Part shown: positions 55,626-63,651 of the stretch, in pieces
Position numbering within the stretch: position 1 is the first letter of the stretch
How the letters are laid out: every line of letters starts with the position of its first letter
Source: Blattamonas nauphoetae
Lineage: Eukaryota; Preaxostyla; Oxymonadida
Direction of reading: 5' to 3'
Length of the DNA: 64,000 bases
Assembly: GCA_033064195.1 (NCBI GenBank)
Contig: JARBJD010000324.1
Location: 16,194-80,193 of the forward strand
Translations under genes and position numbers: made by a program
Notes under the pieces: generated by a model
The model's input: only the letters and a program-made list of their open reading frames with translations
What the model was told of the DNA's origin: nothing
The model's database searches: none

Positions 55626-55864
55626 CTTCTCTTCATAGAAACACCACTTCACACACTTCACCGATCATCGATTTGAGTTAATCACTTCACCATTTCACAT
55701 CAAGATACCTGACTTTCTCCGCCAGGCTCTTCACAGAGTTGAACGGGGTCAGCCCTCTCCTCCTGGATGACCTTTTCGGCATCCTTGATGAACCTGGAAG
55801 CAGGATTGGGTTCCCAGCAGGACTTCTTGGTGTGAAATTGTGGCTGATTATGCTCAAATTATCC

Positions 55865-56203
55865 TTATTCAACAAAAAACACTTTGATCGAAAGTGGTGA
55901 TACGGAGAAATTCAAAAAATGAAAAATATGGGTTCGGAGAAATTCGATCGAACTTTTCTTGAAAGCGAATAATTTCGACCCATATGAATCATTGAATGCG
56001 TCAGTTTGAATCCAATCACCATGGATTGTGATGTGTTGAGGAATATCTTTGGAAATGACAGTTGAGTTACCATTAATTTCTTCCTTCACATGAATGAGTT
56101 TACAGTCGAGGAAGTGAACATATTTTTGATTTCTGGAATTGGTAAAATCAGGAGGGAGTTGAGCAATGTGAGAATTCTGAATTAAGAAGTAACGCTTCAC
56201 CAT
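55865..56203 (-). CDS. Small protein of the virus-like block, 3' end possibly truncated
   Basis: A 112-residue frame from ATG 56,203, 14 bp after an AT-rich promoter motif. Sequence such as LPPDFTNSRNQKYVHFLDCK, HITIHGDWIQTDAF and THIFHFLNFSVSPL is beta-rich and could be part of a small jelly-roll or minor virion protein. Its stop lies at the border with transposon-like DNA to the left, so the C-terminus may have been cut by an insertion. It is the last gene of the minus-strand structural cluster, 40 bp after the end of the first capsid-like gene. No family recognised. Confidence 0.45.
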   Translation of the reverse strand: MVKRYFLIQNSHIAQLPPDFTNSRNQKYVHFLDCKLIHVKEEINGNSTVISKDIPQHITIHGDWIQTDAFNDSYGSKLFAFKKSSIEFLRTHIFHFLNFSVSPLSIKVFFVE

Positions 56204-56216
56204 TTGTGATTTCTAC

Positions 56217-56230
56217 AAAAATAAAATATC
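56217..56230 (-). promoter_or_regulatory. AT-rich virus-type promoter motif
   Basis: On the minus strand GATATTTTATTTTT, ending 14 bp before ATG 56,203. Confidence 0.5.
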
Positions 56231-56243
56231 ATATTTGTTCTTT

Positions 56244-57962
56244 TCAGTAACCTCTCTTCACTTCTTCATATGCTTCATGAAGTCGGCGATCAATGACATA
56301 TCGCACTCGTGGTTGTCCATTCTCAATCCAGAACAACCAGTAAGTAGCCTGATGCAATGCCAAAATAGGTGGAGGAGGACCTTCTGGAGTTGAGGTGAAA
56401 TATGGATCGAGTTCACCCTGATTGATAGGTGTTCCTCTGAAGACAATGTTGACTGATTCTGCTGTTGAAATACCTTCTTCACCACCAGCAATTTCACTTC
56501 GATCTGTTGGAACCATAAAAGTGAAACAAGTTGCATCTGTGAATGGTTTTATTTTCTTGTACCGTGTTATGGCAGTCGAACTCCTTCTTTCCCAAATTCG
56601 AGGTTCACAAATGGAATTCTCAAACTCTTCTGTTGCAGAACAACCAATGAAATCACCGTTCACCATCATCATTTGATAGAACTCTGGTGAGATGGTTGAC
56701 ATTGGGAAATTGGGAAAGTTGGATCCAAGCATTTCGAAATGACCAACATATTGAGGATTGCGAAAGACTGTACACTCGTTTGGTCTTTCAGGGAATAGGC
56801 ACATAAGATTCATGAGATTGTTGTGTTTGATACTGATGTTTGATCTCACTCCCATGGCATTTGCAGATGATTGGAATGATTGCTTGTCAATTCTTTCTGC
56901 TTTGATGACATACACAGTTTTTGAGGAAGTGTTGAAGAGAGATTGCTTTGTGGCGTCAGTAATTTGATATCCATAACAAATTGAAGCGACTCTATCCACT
57001 GATGAGGAGAGGACAGTTGAAGTTGTCTGTTTAGGTTCTATCCAATCCCAATGCGAAACAACAGACGCTGTTCCTTCGGTGTGGTTCGGTCCTCTATGTC
57101 TTTCACATTGTAGAACTGGATTCCCAATTTGTGTAAACTCCATAGTTAAAGTTGACCATTCTCTATCATGCATCATCTGAAGATAACCTCGTTCAGTATT
57201 ATGATCAACCTGCCCGGCAGTAGGGGTATCTAATTTTTCTTGAAGTGTTTGTTGAATGACAGTTGATGCACGAATGGGACAATACACAAGAGAATCAGTT
57301 GTCAAATGAAATCGTAACCGTAAATTGCCAAAGATTGAATTCGGATACTGATCAAAGGTACTCAGTGGAAGGAGATTCACAAATGGTATTACAAGAGGAA
57401 TGGTTAACGGATATGAGGTTTCTGTACCACCCATTGGGATTAAATATGCTCCACACACACTTGGATCCATTCTCTGAACATTTTCAAATAGACTGTAACA
57501 ATGCTTCATGTTGTTTTTCTCCTCATACGACTTGAAAGTGTGATACAGAAATGATTCGTGAACATGATTATTCTGAAGTGTGTTGTCAATAATGTTTCCT
57601 TTACTGTCAACCAGTCTCATGTCTCGAATTGCATCTGATGATGACTTGAAACCGTAGAACATTCCGAAGAAAGATACAAAACTTCTCCCCCATTGTGTTG
57701 GTTTTTTGTATGGAACAGTAATCGTGAGATCTATTCGCAAATGACTCTTCGCAAACTCAGTCACATCATGACCATCATAGCACAATGGAACTTCAATCTC
57801 GTCTCCAATTCTGCATGGCATAGGAGGATTTGTTGGATGAACTTCCTGAATTGAATACACGTGAGGTTCTGAATCCCATTGTTTGGGCAAGTACGATTGC
57901 ACTTCAATTTGCTCAATTCATGTCGATGTTGGTTTGGATTGATTTGATCTGATACTTCTCAT
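56244..57962 (-). CDS. Capsid-like protein A (probable double jelly-roll major capsid protein)
   Basis: The open part (57,902-56,244) has about 552 residues, typical for the double jelly-roll capsid proteins of Polinton/Maverick-like elements. It is clearly homologous to the next gene: FFGMFYGFKSSSDAIRDMRL, HVHESFLYHTFKS, SIFGNLRLRFHLTTDSLVYC, NECTVFRNPQ and the C-terminal INQGELDPYF, PPPPILALHQATYWL and NGQPRVRYV all have counterparts there. The expected ATG (57,962), correctly placed 7 bp after the promoter motif, is in the same frame but is followed by an in-frame TGA at codon 15 (57,918-57,920). The usable frame then restarts at a GTG. So either the copy carries a nonsense mutation, or translation starts further inside. 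Assignment as major capsid protein is from length, composition and neighbours, not from a search. Confidence 0.65.
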
Positions 57963-57968
57963 TTATAG

Positions 57969-57985
57969 AAAAATAAAAAATACAA
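57969..57985 (-). promoter_or_regulatory. AT-rich virus-type promoter motif
   Basis: On the minus strand TTGTATTTTTTATTTTTC, ending 7 bp before ATG 57,962. Confidence 0.55.
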
Positions 57986-58009
57986 TATCAATAATTTCTT
58001 TTGTCATTT

Positions 58010-59875
58010 TCAATTTGGAATGATTCCCAAATCTTTATGTAATGCTTTCAATGTGTGATTTGGATAGTACTCGACTCTGGGTTCACCATTACTGTATCGT
58101 AAGACCCACCATGTGGTTGCAGTTGTCGCTAGAATCGGTGCTGGAGGATGAGTAAATGTTGTCATATCACCTCCACTTTGACTTGGGTTGTAAACATTGT
58201 AGTATGTGTCAAGATAACCCTGATAGATTGGATGCGATCTCAAAGTGACCGCTGTGTTTCCTTTTGAACTTATGGAATCATTGCAGTTCGTTGGACATCC
58301 ACTACGTTGAGTTGGGAAGCACAGAAGGAAGTCAGTATTGTCATGAACTGGACGAACTCGTGTCATTGTTTCATTTGGATATGTTCCGTCACCAGTGAGT
58401 TTCTCTTCAACGAGAGAATCCGTCAGTGATCGCTCCAAATCATCAGGAACAGCTAGGTATGAATCGAGATTGAGAGTCGATAATGCGAACTGATAGAAGC
58501 GAGCTCCAATAGTTGTCGTTGGTTGTTCTGGATAATACCTGCTTTGTAAAGTCACTTGGATGTTCTTCTGCATTGGGTTGTGGAAGCAAGTGACTTCATT
58601 GTCGTAATGACGGAAGAGAAGCATAATGTCCTTTGCATTCACAACAACCATTTGCTGAGTACAATCAATTCCTGTTGCCGTTGGTGTCTTCTGAAATGGA
58701 TAGAATGAGATCTTCTCTGCTGGAATTGTTCCAGGACGATTCTGATACATCTCCATGAGTTTCTTTATCGCACCATCTTTCATTTTGTATCCAGCACTCA
58801 TGCAATACACATCATCAATCCGATAGTTTGTGACGTTTAATGAGATGTACTGATCGACGAATTCTGGTTCTGTTGTCACGGCATTGGCTGTTGAACAAAC
58901 AATGTCTTTAGTAACGGTTGGTTGAAGAAATGATTGGCCAATTTGAACGAAATTCTTTGTGCATGAGGTGACAAGGTTATTCAAGAAATAGGGACGATGT
59001 TGAATACAATTGAGAATTGCTGCTTTAATCGTTGGTGCTGCTGCTGTTCCAGTTACGAGTGATGATAGTGTATCTTTCAAAGTAAGTTCAGGATTCACAG
59101 AACAACAAACAAACGCATCCTCATTCATGTGCACACTCAATTTCAAATCACCAAAGAGACATTTTGGATAGTCAGTCATTCCAGAGAAAATGAGAAGATC
59201 TTCAAGATTAATCGACACACGAATTGGCACATCGATTGTGTCTTGAAACACTCCTGTTCCAGACGTCGTTGTGAAATCCGATAATGGAATATACACACCA
59301 GCAACTGATTCATCATGATTCCATGCATTCTGCCAAGGTGTGTGACAATGTTTTCGATTCTCCAATTGACTCTTAGGTTTGATCATATTGTAGATGTGAG
59401 ACTCCATTGATACATCATTGTTTGTTGTGCTGATGATTCTTTGATTGTTGTGAAGAACAGTAAGGTCACGAAAGATTGATGCTGAATGCTTGAGTCCAAC
59501 GAAGATGAAGATTCTCTCATTCATGTACGAACCAATTTTTCCAGCAGTTGTTTGCCAATTGTTGACTCTCAATGTTGCAGTCATTGTGAACGTAATGAAA
59601 GAATCATCGATTTGACAAATGTCCTGATTGCCAGTCAGTGGAATGATTATCTCTTGTCCCGTGTAGAAACGTGCATTCTCTGATGGTTTCAATTCTTGAA
59701 TCGAAGTACTATGTGCTCCATCATTCAGAAGGTAATTAATGTGATGCTCAGACTGAAGTTGTTGTTGTATTTGACCCATGTCATCTCTTGTGTATTCTAT
59801 CCTTCCAGTGGTATTTCCAGTCAATGATGATGCTCCAGTTCTTTTGTTTGTCAGATGTGTTAAATGTGAGTTCAT
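58010..59875 (-). CDS. Capsid-like protein B (paralogue of A, probable double jelly-roll)
   Basis: An intact 621-residue frame from ATG 59,875. Features shared with capsid-like protein A, in the same order, are IFIFVGLKHSASIFRDLTV, SMESHIYNMIKPK, a DESVAGVYIPL motif (DPSVCGAYLIP in A), DYPKCLFGDLKLSVHMNEDA, EVTCFHNPMQ, HPIYQGYLDTYY and a PPAPILATTATTWWVLRY...NGEPRVEYY end. The N-terminus (residues 1-60) is Gln/Thr-rich and may face the capsid interior. Typical Polintons pair one large double jelly-roll protein with one small penton protein; here two large paralogues are adjacent, 108 bp apart, which is unusual. Which one forms the main lattice cannot be told from sequence; B is the longer and the only unbroken one. 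Confidence 0.68.
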   Translation of the reverse strand: MNSHLTHLTNKRTGASSLTGNTTGRIEYTRDDMGQIQQQLQSEHHINYLLNDGAHSTSIQELKPSENARFYTGQEIIIPLTGNQDICQIDDSFITFTMTATLRVNNWQTTAGKIGSYMNERIFIFVGLKHSASIFRDLTVLHNNQRIISTTNNDVSMESHIYNMIKPKSQLENRKHCHTPWQNAWNHDESVAGVYIPLSDFTTTSGTGVFQDTIDVPIRVSINLEDLLIFSGMTDYPKCLFGDLKLSVHMNEDAFVCCSVNPELTLKDTLSSLVTGTAAAPTIKAAILNCIQHRPYFLNNLVTSCTKNFVQIGQSFLQPTVTKDIVCSTANAVTTEPEFVDQYISLNVTNYRIDDVYCMSAGYKMKDGAIKKLMEMYQNRPGTIPAEKISFYPFQKTPTATGIDCTQQMVVVNAKDIMLLFRHYDNEVTCFHNPMQKNIQVTLQSRYYPEQPTTTIGARFYQFALSTLNLDSYLAVPDDLERSLTDSLVEEKLTGDGTYPNETMTRVRPVHDNTDFLLCFPTQRSGCPTNCNDSISSKGNTAVTLRSHPIYQGYLDTYYNVYNPSQSGGDMTTFTHPPAPILATTATTWWVLRYSNGEPRVEYYPNHTLKALHKDLGIIPN

Positions 59876-59881
59876 TTTATC

Positions 59882-59895
59882 AAAAATAAAAAAAC
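59882..59895 (-). promoter_or_regulatory. AT-rich virus-type promoter motif
   Basis: On the minus strand GTTTTTTTATTTTTG, directly before ATAAAATG of the gene at 59,875. Confidence 0.55.
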
Positions 59896-59930
59896 AATAA
59901 TGCTTATTTCTCTTTCCCTTTTTTCCGGAA

Positions 59931-59954
59931 AGGGTTCGAAGCCTCTAGCGAGAC
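59931..59954 (+). repeat. 24-bp direct repeat, copy 1
   Basis: AGGGTTCGAAGCCTCTAGCG plus AGAC, identical at 61,136-61,159 in the same orientation. It covers the last codons and stop of the 101-residue gene. A short C/T-A/G hairpin (CCCTTT...AAAGGG) precedes it. Confidence 0.85.
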
Positions 59955-60250
59955 TTTTTCAGTTTCTTCTTCATCGCTTTCGGCTTCAGCTTTTCTTCTA
60001 GTCTCAGTATTTCTCCTCTGAGCTTGTTCGCAACTGCAGCGTTTCCTTCATTCATTGCTTGCTCATATTGTGCCATCTTTTCTGCATGGATTTGCTGATC
60101 CGATTTCACATCTGGAATCATCTCAACACCTGTCTGTGCTACCTTTGAAATCAGAGGCCCTACAAATGGAATGAGATTCAGAAATGGAGCTCCAACTCTG
60201 AGAATGTTTTTGCCAACTGCTGCTAATTTGGATACCCAACCTGGTGCCAT
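59945..60250 (-). CDS. Small virion-type protein 1 (MAPG start, amphipathic, basic tail)
   Basis: A 101-residue protein. After MAPGWVSKLAAVGKNILRVG come hydrophobic segments with glycines (APFLNLIPFVGPLISKVA), a charged coiled helix (ANKLRGEILRLEEKLKP) and a very basic end (KKKLKKSR). It shares the MAPG start and general layout with the next gene, suggesting duplicated internal capsid components. An amphipathic N-terminus plus a basic tail recalls minor internal proteins of adeno-like viruses (membrane-active or DNA-binding), but this is only analogy. Its ATG follows the promoter motif after 6 bp. Confidence 0.6.
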   Translation of the reverse strand: MAPGWVSKLAAVGKNILRVGAPFLNLIPFVGPLISKVAQTGVEMIPDVKSDQQIHAEKMAQYEQAMNEGNAAVANKLRGEILRLEEKLKPKAMKKKLKKSR

Positions 60251-60256
60251 TTATGT

Positions 60257-60272
60257 AAAATAAAAATATTCG
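60257..60272 (-). promoter_or_regulatory. AT-rich virus-type promoter motif
   Basis: On the minus strand CGAATATTTTTATTTT, 6 bp before ATG 60,250. Confidence 0.55.
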
Positions 60273-60284
60273 AATACTAGTGAA

Positions 60285-60596
60285 TTATTCTCCTTTGAAT
60301 TGGATTTTAGAGTTTGACGAGAGTGGCAAATCGTCATTTGAGTATCGTCCATTTCGTGGAGGTTCATACTCGATCATCTGTGGTTTTTGTTGACGATTGA
60401 TCGCCTTATTTTGTTGATAAACGTCCATCATTCCTCCTAATCCATTGAGTATTCCTCCAGCTGTTTGTCCAAATTTACTGTTCGTTTGAGAGAGCAATCC
60501 ACCACCGACTTGAAGTAATGTTGGAGCTAGAGGTTTGATGAATTGAAAGAATTGCTTGCCGATATTTTTGAGTTTGTTGAAACTTCCTGGTGCCAT
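60285..60596 (-). CDS. Small virion-type protein 2 (MAPG start, Gly-rich)
   Basis: A 103-residue protein beginning MAPGSFNKLKNIGKQFFQFI, then a Gly-rich hydrophobic stretch (LLQVGGGLLSQTN, GGILNGLGGMMDVYQQNK) and a polar tail with PPRNGRYSNDD. The N-terminus can form a basic amphipathic helix and the middle could associate with membranes. It is similar in size, start and promoter spacing to the gene at 59,945, 34 bp downstream on the same strand. Probably a minor virion protein; the family is not recognised. Confidence 0.6.
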   Translation of the reverse strand: MAPGSFNKLKNIGKQFFQFIKPLAPTLLQVGGGLLSQTNSKFGQTAGGILNGLGGMMDVYQQNKAINRQQKPQMIEYEPPRNGRYSNDDLPLSSNSKIQFKGE

Positions 60597-60602
60597 TTAA
60601 GT

Positions 60603-60620
60603 AAAAATAAAAAATACAAT
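60603..60620 (-). promoter_or_regulatory. AT-rich virus-type promoter motif
   Basis: On the minus strand ATTGTATTTTTTATTTTT, 6 bp before ATG 60,596. Confidence 0.6.
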
Positions 60621-60667
60621 TCATTTATAATTTTAACGAGGAAATAATCTCAGAAGAGATTTCTGCC

Positions 60668-61294
60668 CTAACGGGGTATAGCTTTCGTCAGAGAAATGCC
60701 ATAATTGAGAATAGTGTTGTATGCTTCATTGTAGGCAATACTCATGTCTTTTCCTCCAACAAGGATCTTGAATATTGTTCGAAAGATTGGGAGTTTATTC
60801 AGACATAAGCACTTATCAGACAGGTCATCCAATTCGATCACCACATCGTTGATTCCAGTGAGAGTCGCAATCAGTGCACATATATCACTTTGGTTCGTGA
60901 TCAGTTTCTTCGATGGTTCAATCAGGTTATTCAGTAGTTTCTTTTCACAGGCAAATGCATTCTTGTAGACGAGCAGGAGCTGATCTTTGAATGCTGAAAT
61001 GTTGGAAGTGTATTCTCGAAGTGGGATTGAACGGCTTTGGATTGGTGCTGATGGATATGTCTCCAGTGGTGGATCGTAAGCTCCACGTTCATTAGTGACC
61101 ACAGGCTCAGAGCATACTCTTTCTCTCCCCAAAGGAGGGTTCGAAGCCTCTAGCGAGACCATCTCCATCTTCGATCCTCTATTTTCTACGCCAGCTTTGC
61201 TCCTATCCTCGATGATGACATTGTTGGTGATTGATGTTGGTACTTAAGAAGAACTTGTGTGTTTCGTAAATTGACAACTTAGAATTGGTTGCAT
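60668..61294 (-). CDS. Unknown protein of the structural cluster, with an early in-frame stop
   Basis: The open part runs from ATG 61,168 (MEMVSLEASNPPLGRERVCS) for 166 residues. It has a Pro-rich start, then helices (FKDQLLLVYKNAFACEKKLL, DICALIATLTGINDVVIELD, NTILNYGISLTKAI). However, the promoter motif lies 136 bp upstream, and an ATG at 61,294 placed right after that motif is in the same frame, followed by a TAA at codon 17 (61,244-61,246). The coding sequence between that stop and 61,168 is open. So the gene either carries a nonsense mutation or starts internally. The capsid-like gene A has the same arrangement. The function is not recognised. Confidence 0.5.
61136..61159 (+). repeat. 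24-bp direct repeat, copy 2
   Basis: Identical to 59,931-59,954. It covers codons 4-11 of the frame starting at 61,168. The two copies bracket 1.2 kb holding both MAPG genes. Confidence 0.85.
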
Positions 61295-61303
61295 CACTTT
61301 CTA

Positions 61304-61320
61304 TAAAAATAAAAAATATA
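61304..61320 (-). promoter_or_regulatory. AT-rich virus-type promoter motif
   Basis: On the minus strand TATATTTTTTATTTTTA, 10 bp before ATG 61,294. Confidence 0.55.
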
Positions 61321-61434
61321 TATTAATGTTTTTAAATTCACATTTCTGCTCGATCTATAGCTCCCATTCCAGAACTGTCCAACTGTGCAAATCGATATTA
61401 CCCAGGCATTTCAGATTGGTATCCACTGATATCT

Positions 61435-62301
61435 TCATCTGTGACTGTTTTGAATGCTTTGGCATTCAGTTTTATTAACTTCTGTTGATATGTGAGTTGA
61501 ATAGCGAGTACAGTATTCCGATAAATACGTTGTATCTTGAGTGATCATTTGGAGAAACACTGGATAAACCTGATCTTTGAAGGCTTTCTTTTGTTTCATC
61601 CTGGGATTGTAGTCCTGAACATGATCATGAAGCCATTGATCCCACATCAGTGATGCAATCTGTGATTGAATTGAATTGAACACCATATTGTCTAACACAT
61701 TCTTGCTGGGATCAGCTGGATTGCTTCGATTTGCACGAGTTATTCCCAATGTGTCTGTCATGTGTTCACCAACAGCTCTCTTCATTATTGCATATGGTTG
61801 TTGAGATCGTTTGGTCTTCATCTCTTCATAGCTGATGTCTCGATAATTGGTTGGCAAATCGTATGTTCCATTTTTGAGGAAATTCCGATGTACAGCTTTG
61901 ATTCTCCTTCCATTCTCTTGATTAAACGATGTATAGGATGTCTGTCTTCGCCTATCTGGAGTTGGATTCATCGCATAGTATGTCTCTTTGACTGGTCTAC
62001 TGTTGTATGGAGTTAGCATGGCACCATTGACTGCAATCAGATCTCCAGTATCATTATCGTAGACCATCACATCAGGAACTTGTCCAAATTGTTCTACTTT
62101 CGCAGTCCAATTTCGTCCAGTTCTCGCAATATACTCACGAGCTGATGGAAGACTACACAGAGCATCATTGCGTCTGGTTTGAATATCATCGTCGGCATAG
62201 ATTCGTTTCAATGCTGCTTGAGTCTCTGCTGCGTATCTCATTCTTGGTTTCTTCGCTTGTGCTTTTCTTTGTGGTTGAATGTACACTATCTTTTGTGACA
62301 T
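61435..62301 (-). CDS. Unknown basic protein of the virus-like block
   Basis: An intact 288-residue frame from ATG 62,301. The N-terminus is basic (QPQRKAQAKKPRMRYAAETQ). A region around VPDVMVYDNDTGDLIAVNGA looks like a small beta domain; the middle is Arg/Lys-rich (RRRQTSYTSFNQENGRRIKAV) and the C-terminal half is helical (NSIQSQIASLMWDQWLHDHV). It might bind DNA inside the capsid, given its charge and its place between the packaging ATPase and the structural genes. No family recognised. It is divergent from the ATPase gene; the 61-bp space between their ATGs holds the promoter motif on one side. Confidence 0.55.
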   Translation of the reverse strand: MSQKIVYIQPQRKAQAKKPRMRYAAETQAALKRIYADDDIQTRRNDALCSLPSAREYIARTGRNWTAKVEQFGQVPDVMVYDNDTGDLIAVNGAMLTPYNSRPVKETYYAMNPTPDRRRQTSYTSFNQENGRRIKAVHRNFLKNGTYDLPTNYRDISYEEMKTKRSQQPYAIMKRAVGEHMTDTLGITRANRSNPADPSKNVLDNMVFNSIQSQIASLMWDQWLHDHVQDYNPRMKQKKAFKDQVYPVFLQMITQDTTYLSEYCTRYSTHISTEVNKTECQSIQNSHR

Positions 62302-62316
62302 TGTTTGTTTTCATAC

Positions 62317-62335
62317 AAAATAAAAAAACCAAAAG
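62317..62335 (-). promoter_or_regulatory. AT-rich virus-type promoter motif, divergent region
   Basis: On the minus strand CTTTTGGTTTTTTTATTTT, before ATG 62,301. The other half of the same gap (TATATTTTAATTAGAG) precedes ATG 62,363 on the plus strand. Confidence 0.5.
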
Positions 62336-62362
62336 TATATTTTAATTAGAGTTAAATCACAA

Positions 62363-63247
62363 ATGAAGAAATCTCCAGTAATAACAATGTCAACATTGTT
62401 CCGGAGGGCAGAACCCTCTTCGCTTACAGCATATGTGAATGCAAAACTGAGTGAAGCATCAAATAGGAATGTTTCTCATGAAGTGCAATCACAAATACAT
62501 CCAGACTTAAATTTCAATCGCAACAGTGTCAATGTCCTTGTTGGAAACAGAGGAAGTGGCAAAACATTTAATGCTCTTCGAGAGGTTGCCAAGCTCCAGA
62601 ATGTTCAAGTCAGAAATGAACTGTTTCACTTGTTCGTCTTCGTCACTGATAAGAACATTGATCCAACATTCGATAAATTCAAACCAATACTGAACGTTCC
62701 TTTTGTCAAAGTCAAATATGATGATGCACTTCCATTTCTGTTGGAACTATCTGAATCGAAAGCTGCTTATGAAGAGATCATAGACAACCAGTGGCAGGAC
62801 AGAATTACTGATGAATGCAGAGAGAATCTCCTTGACTCACTTTACATTGATGACTTCTCAGTTAAGAATCTCCAAACGATTATCCTCCTTGATGACTGTC
62901 GTCGAATCCTTGGTGAACGAAGAACATCCAAAAATAGAATGACAATGATGGACTTGTTATTGGAGAATCGACAACCAAAATTCACATTCTTTCTGACAAT
63001 GCACGAGCTCTTCAGTTTATCAGCAGACATGAAGTCAAACATTGATTCAATGTGGATTTTTGGAGGCTTCAACAAAGAACGAATCAGTCGAGTATATCCT
63101 CAGTTGAACTCACCAATTGATATTCAACATTTCTGGAATGTCTATCAACGAAAACAAAAGTGTGAAGCAATCATTCTTCGATACAACACAGATGGAGTTG
63201 CACTGAATGAGATCAACAAAGAAGGGTTAATCAGAAGGGTCCGTTAG
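62363..63247 (+). CDS. Genome-packaging ATPase (A32/FtsK-HerA type)
   Basis: A 294-residue protein from ATG 62,363. The Walker A motif GNRGSGKT is at residues 61-68 and Walker B, IILLDD, at 173-178, followed by a LLENRQPKFTFFLTMHE segment that fits the sensor region of A32-like ATPases. The length is usual for packaging ATPases of Polintons, virophages and poxvirus-related viruses, which drive DNA into preformed capsids. It is the only plus-strand gene of the right-hand cluster and overlaps the 3' end of the convergent 108-residue gene by 21 bp. Together with the capsid-like genes it identifies the block as virus-derived. The frame and both motifs are intact. Confidence 0.82.
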   Translation: MKKSPVITMSTLFRRAEPSSLTAYVNAKLSEASNRNVSHEVQSQIHPDLNFNRNSVNVLVGNRGSGKTFNALREVAKLQNVQVRNELFHLFVFVTDKNIDPTFDKFKPILNVPFVKVKYDDALPFLLELSESKAAYEEIIDNQWQDRITDECRENLLDSLYIDDFSVKNLQTIILLDDCRRILGERRTSKNRMTMMDLLLENRQPKFTFFLTMHELFSLSADMKSNIDSMWIFGGFNKERISRVYPQLNSPIDIQHFWNVYQRKQKCEAIILRYNTDGVALNEINKEGLIRRVR

Positions 63248-63553
63248 TTCTTGGATGAGGTTTCCAATTGAGTCAGTCAGCGCTCGAATTGATTCTTCAA
63301 TGTCAGATAATCTTTGGTCAATCGAGAGTGAATTAGGAGAAGTGGAAGCATCGACATATCGTTTCCTCAGTGCAATCTCACCTCTTATTTTTGTGATTCT
63401 GTATCCATCAATTTGAATCATCCTATTCAGTTTCTGTGTTGTGTACTCATTCAGTTCTTTTCTATTCTTCTCCAAGTATCTCTGAAAGTCGTGGATGTTT
63501 GTGAACTCTTTCTGCTCAGGATCAAACGGTTCTAATATTTTCAGTGATGTCAT
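63227..63553 (-). CDS. Unknown small helical protein
   Basis: A 108-residue protein from ATG 63,553, 7 bp after the promoter motif. It is helical throughout: FTNIHDFQRYLEKNRKELNE, TTQKLNRMIQIDGYRITKIR, then a C-terminal coiled coil (SDIEESIRALTDSIGNLIQE). Size and charge would suit a regulatory or DNA-binding protein. It is convergent and overlapping with the packaging ATPase. Not recognised. Confidence 0.55.
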   Translation of the reverse strand: MTSLKILEPFDPEQKEFTNIHDFQRYLEKNRKELNEYTTQKLNRMIQIDGYRITKIRGEIALRKRYVDASTSPNSLSIDQRLSDIEESIRALTDSIGNLIQELTDPSD

Positions 63554-63560
63554 TTAAGTG

Positions 63561-63575
63561 AAATAAAAATATTTG
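63561..63575 (-). promoter_or_regulatory. AT-rich virus-type promoter motif
   Basis: On the minus strand CAAATATTTTTATTT, 7 bp before 63,553. Confidence 0.55.
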
Positions 63576-63651
63576 AAACATTATTGAAAACGAACAAAGT
63601 TCTCAGATCGAAAGATCGCATACGCCAAATTAAAGCGAATGAGTTCTGAGG

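Noticed and set aside
55127..55681. Ser-Leu-Pro-Ser-Val repeat protein (plus) or Lys/Glu repeat protein (minus)
   Set aside because: The repeat is simply the translation of a pyrimidine-rich minisatellite. Only the first ~60 codons of the plus frame look like coding sequence, and these belong to the transposase-like gene.
57902..57902. GTG as the true start of capsid-like protein A
   Set aside because: GTG starts are rare in eukaryotic systems, and an ATG with proper promoter spacing lies 20 codons upstream in frame, before the nonsense codon.
59931..59954. tRNA gene suggested by GGTTCGAA (T-loop-like)
   Set aside because: No acceptor, D or anticodon arm can be built around it, and both copies lie in coding sequence.
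61762..62016. Plus-strand 84-codon frame over the basic viral protein gene
   Set aside because: Antisense to an intact 288-codon frame with a promoter motif.
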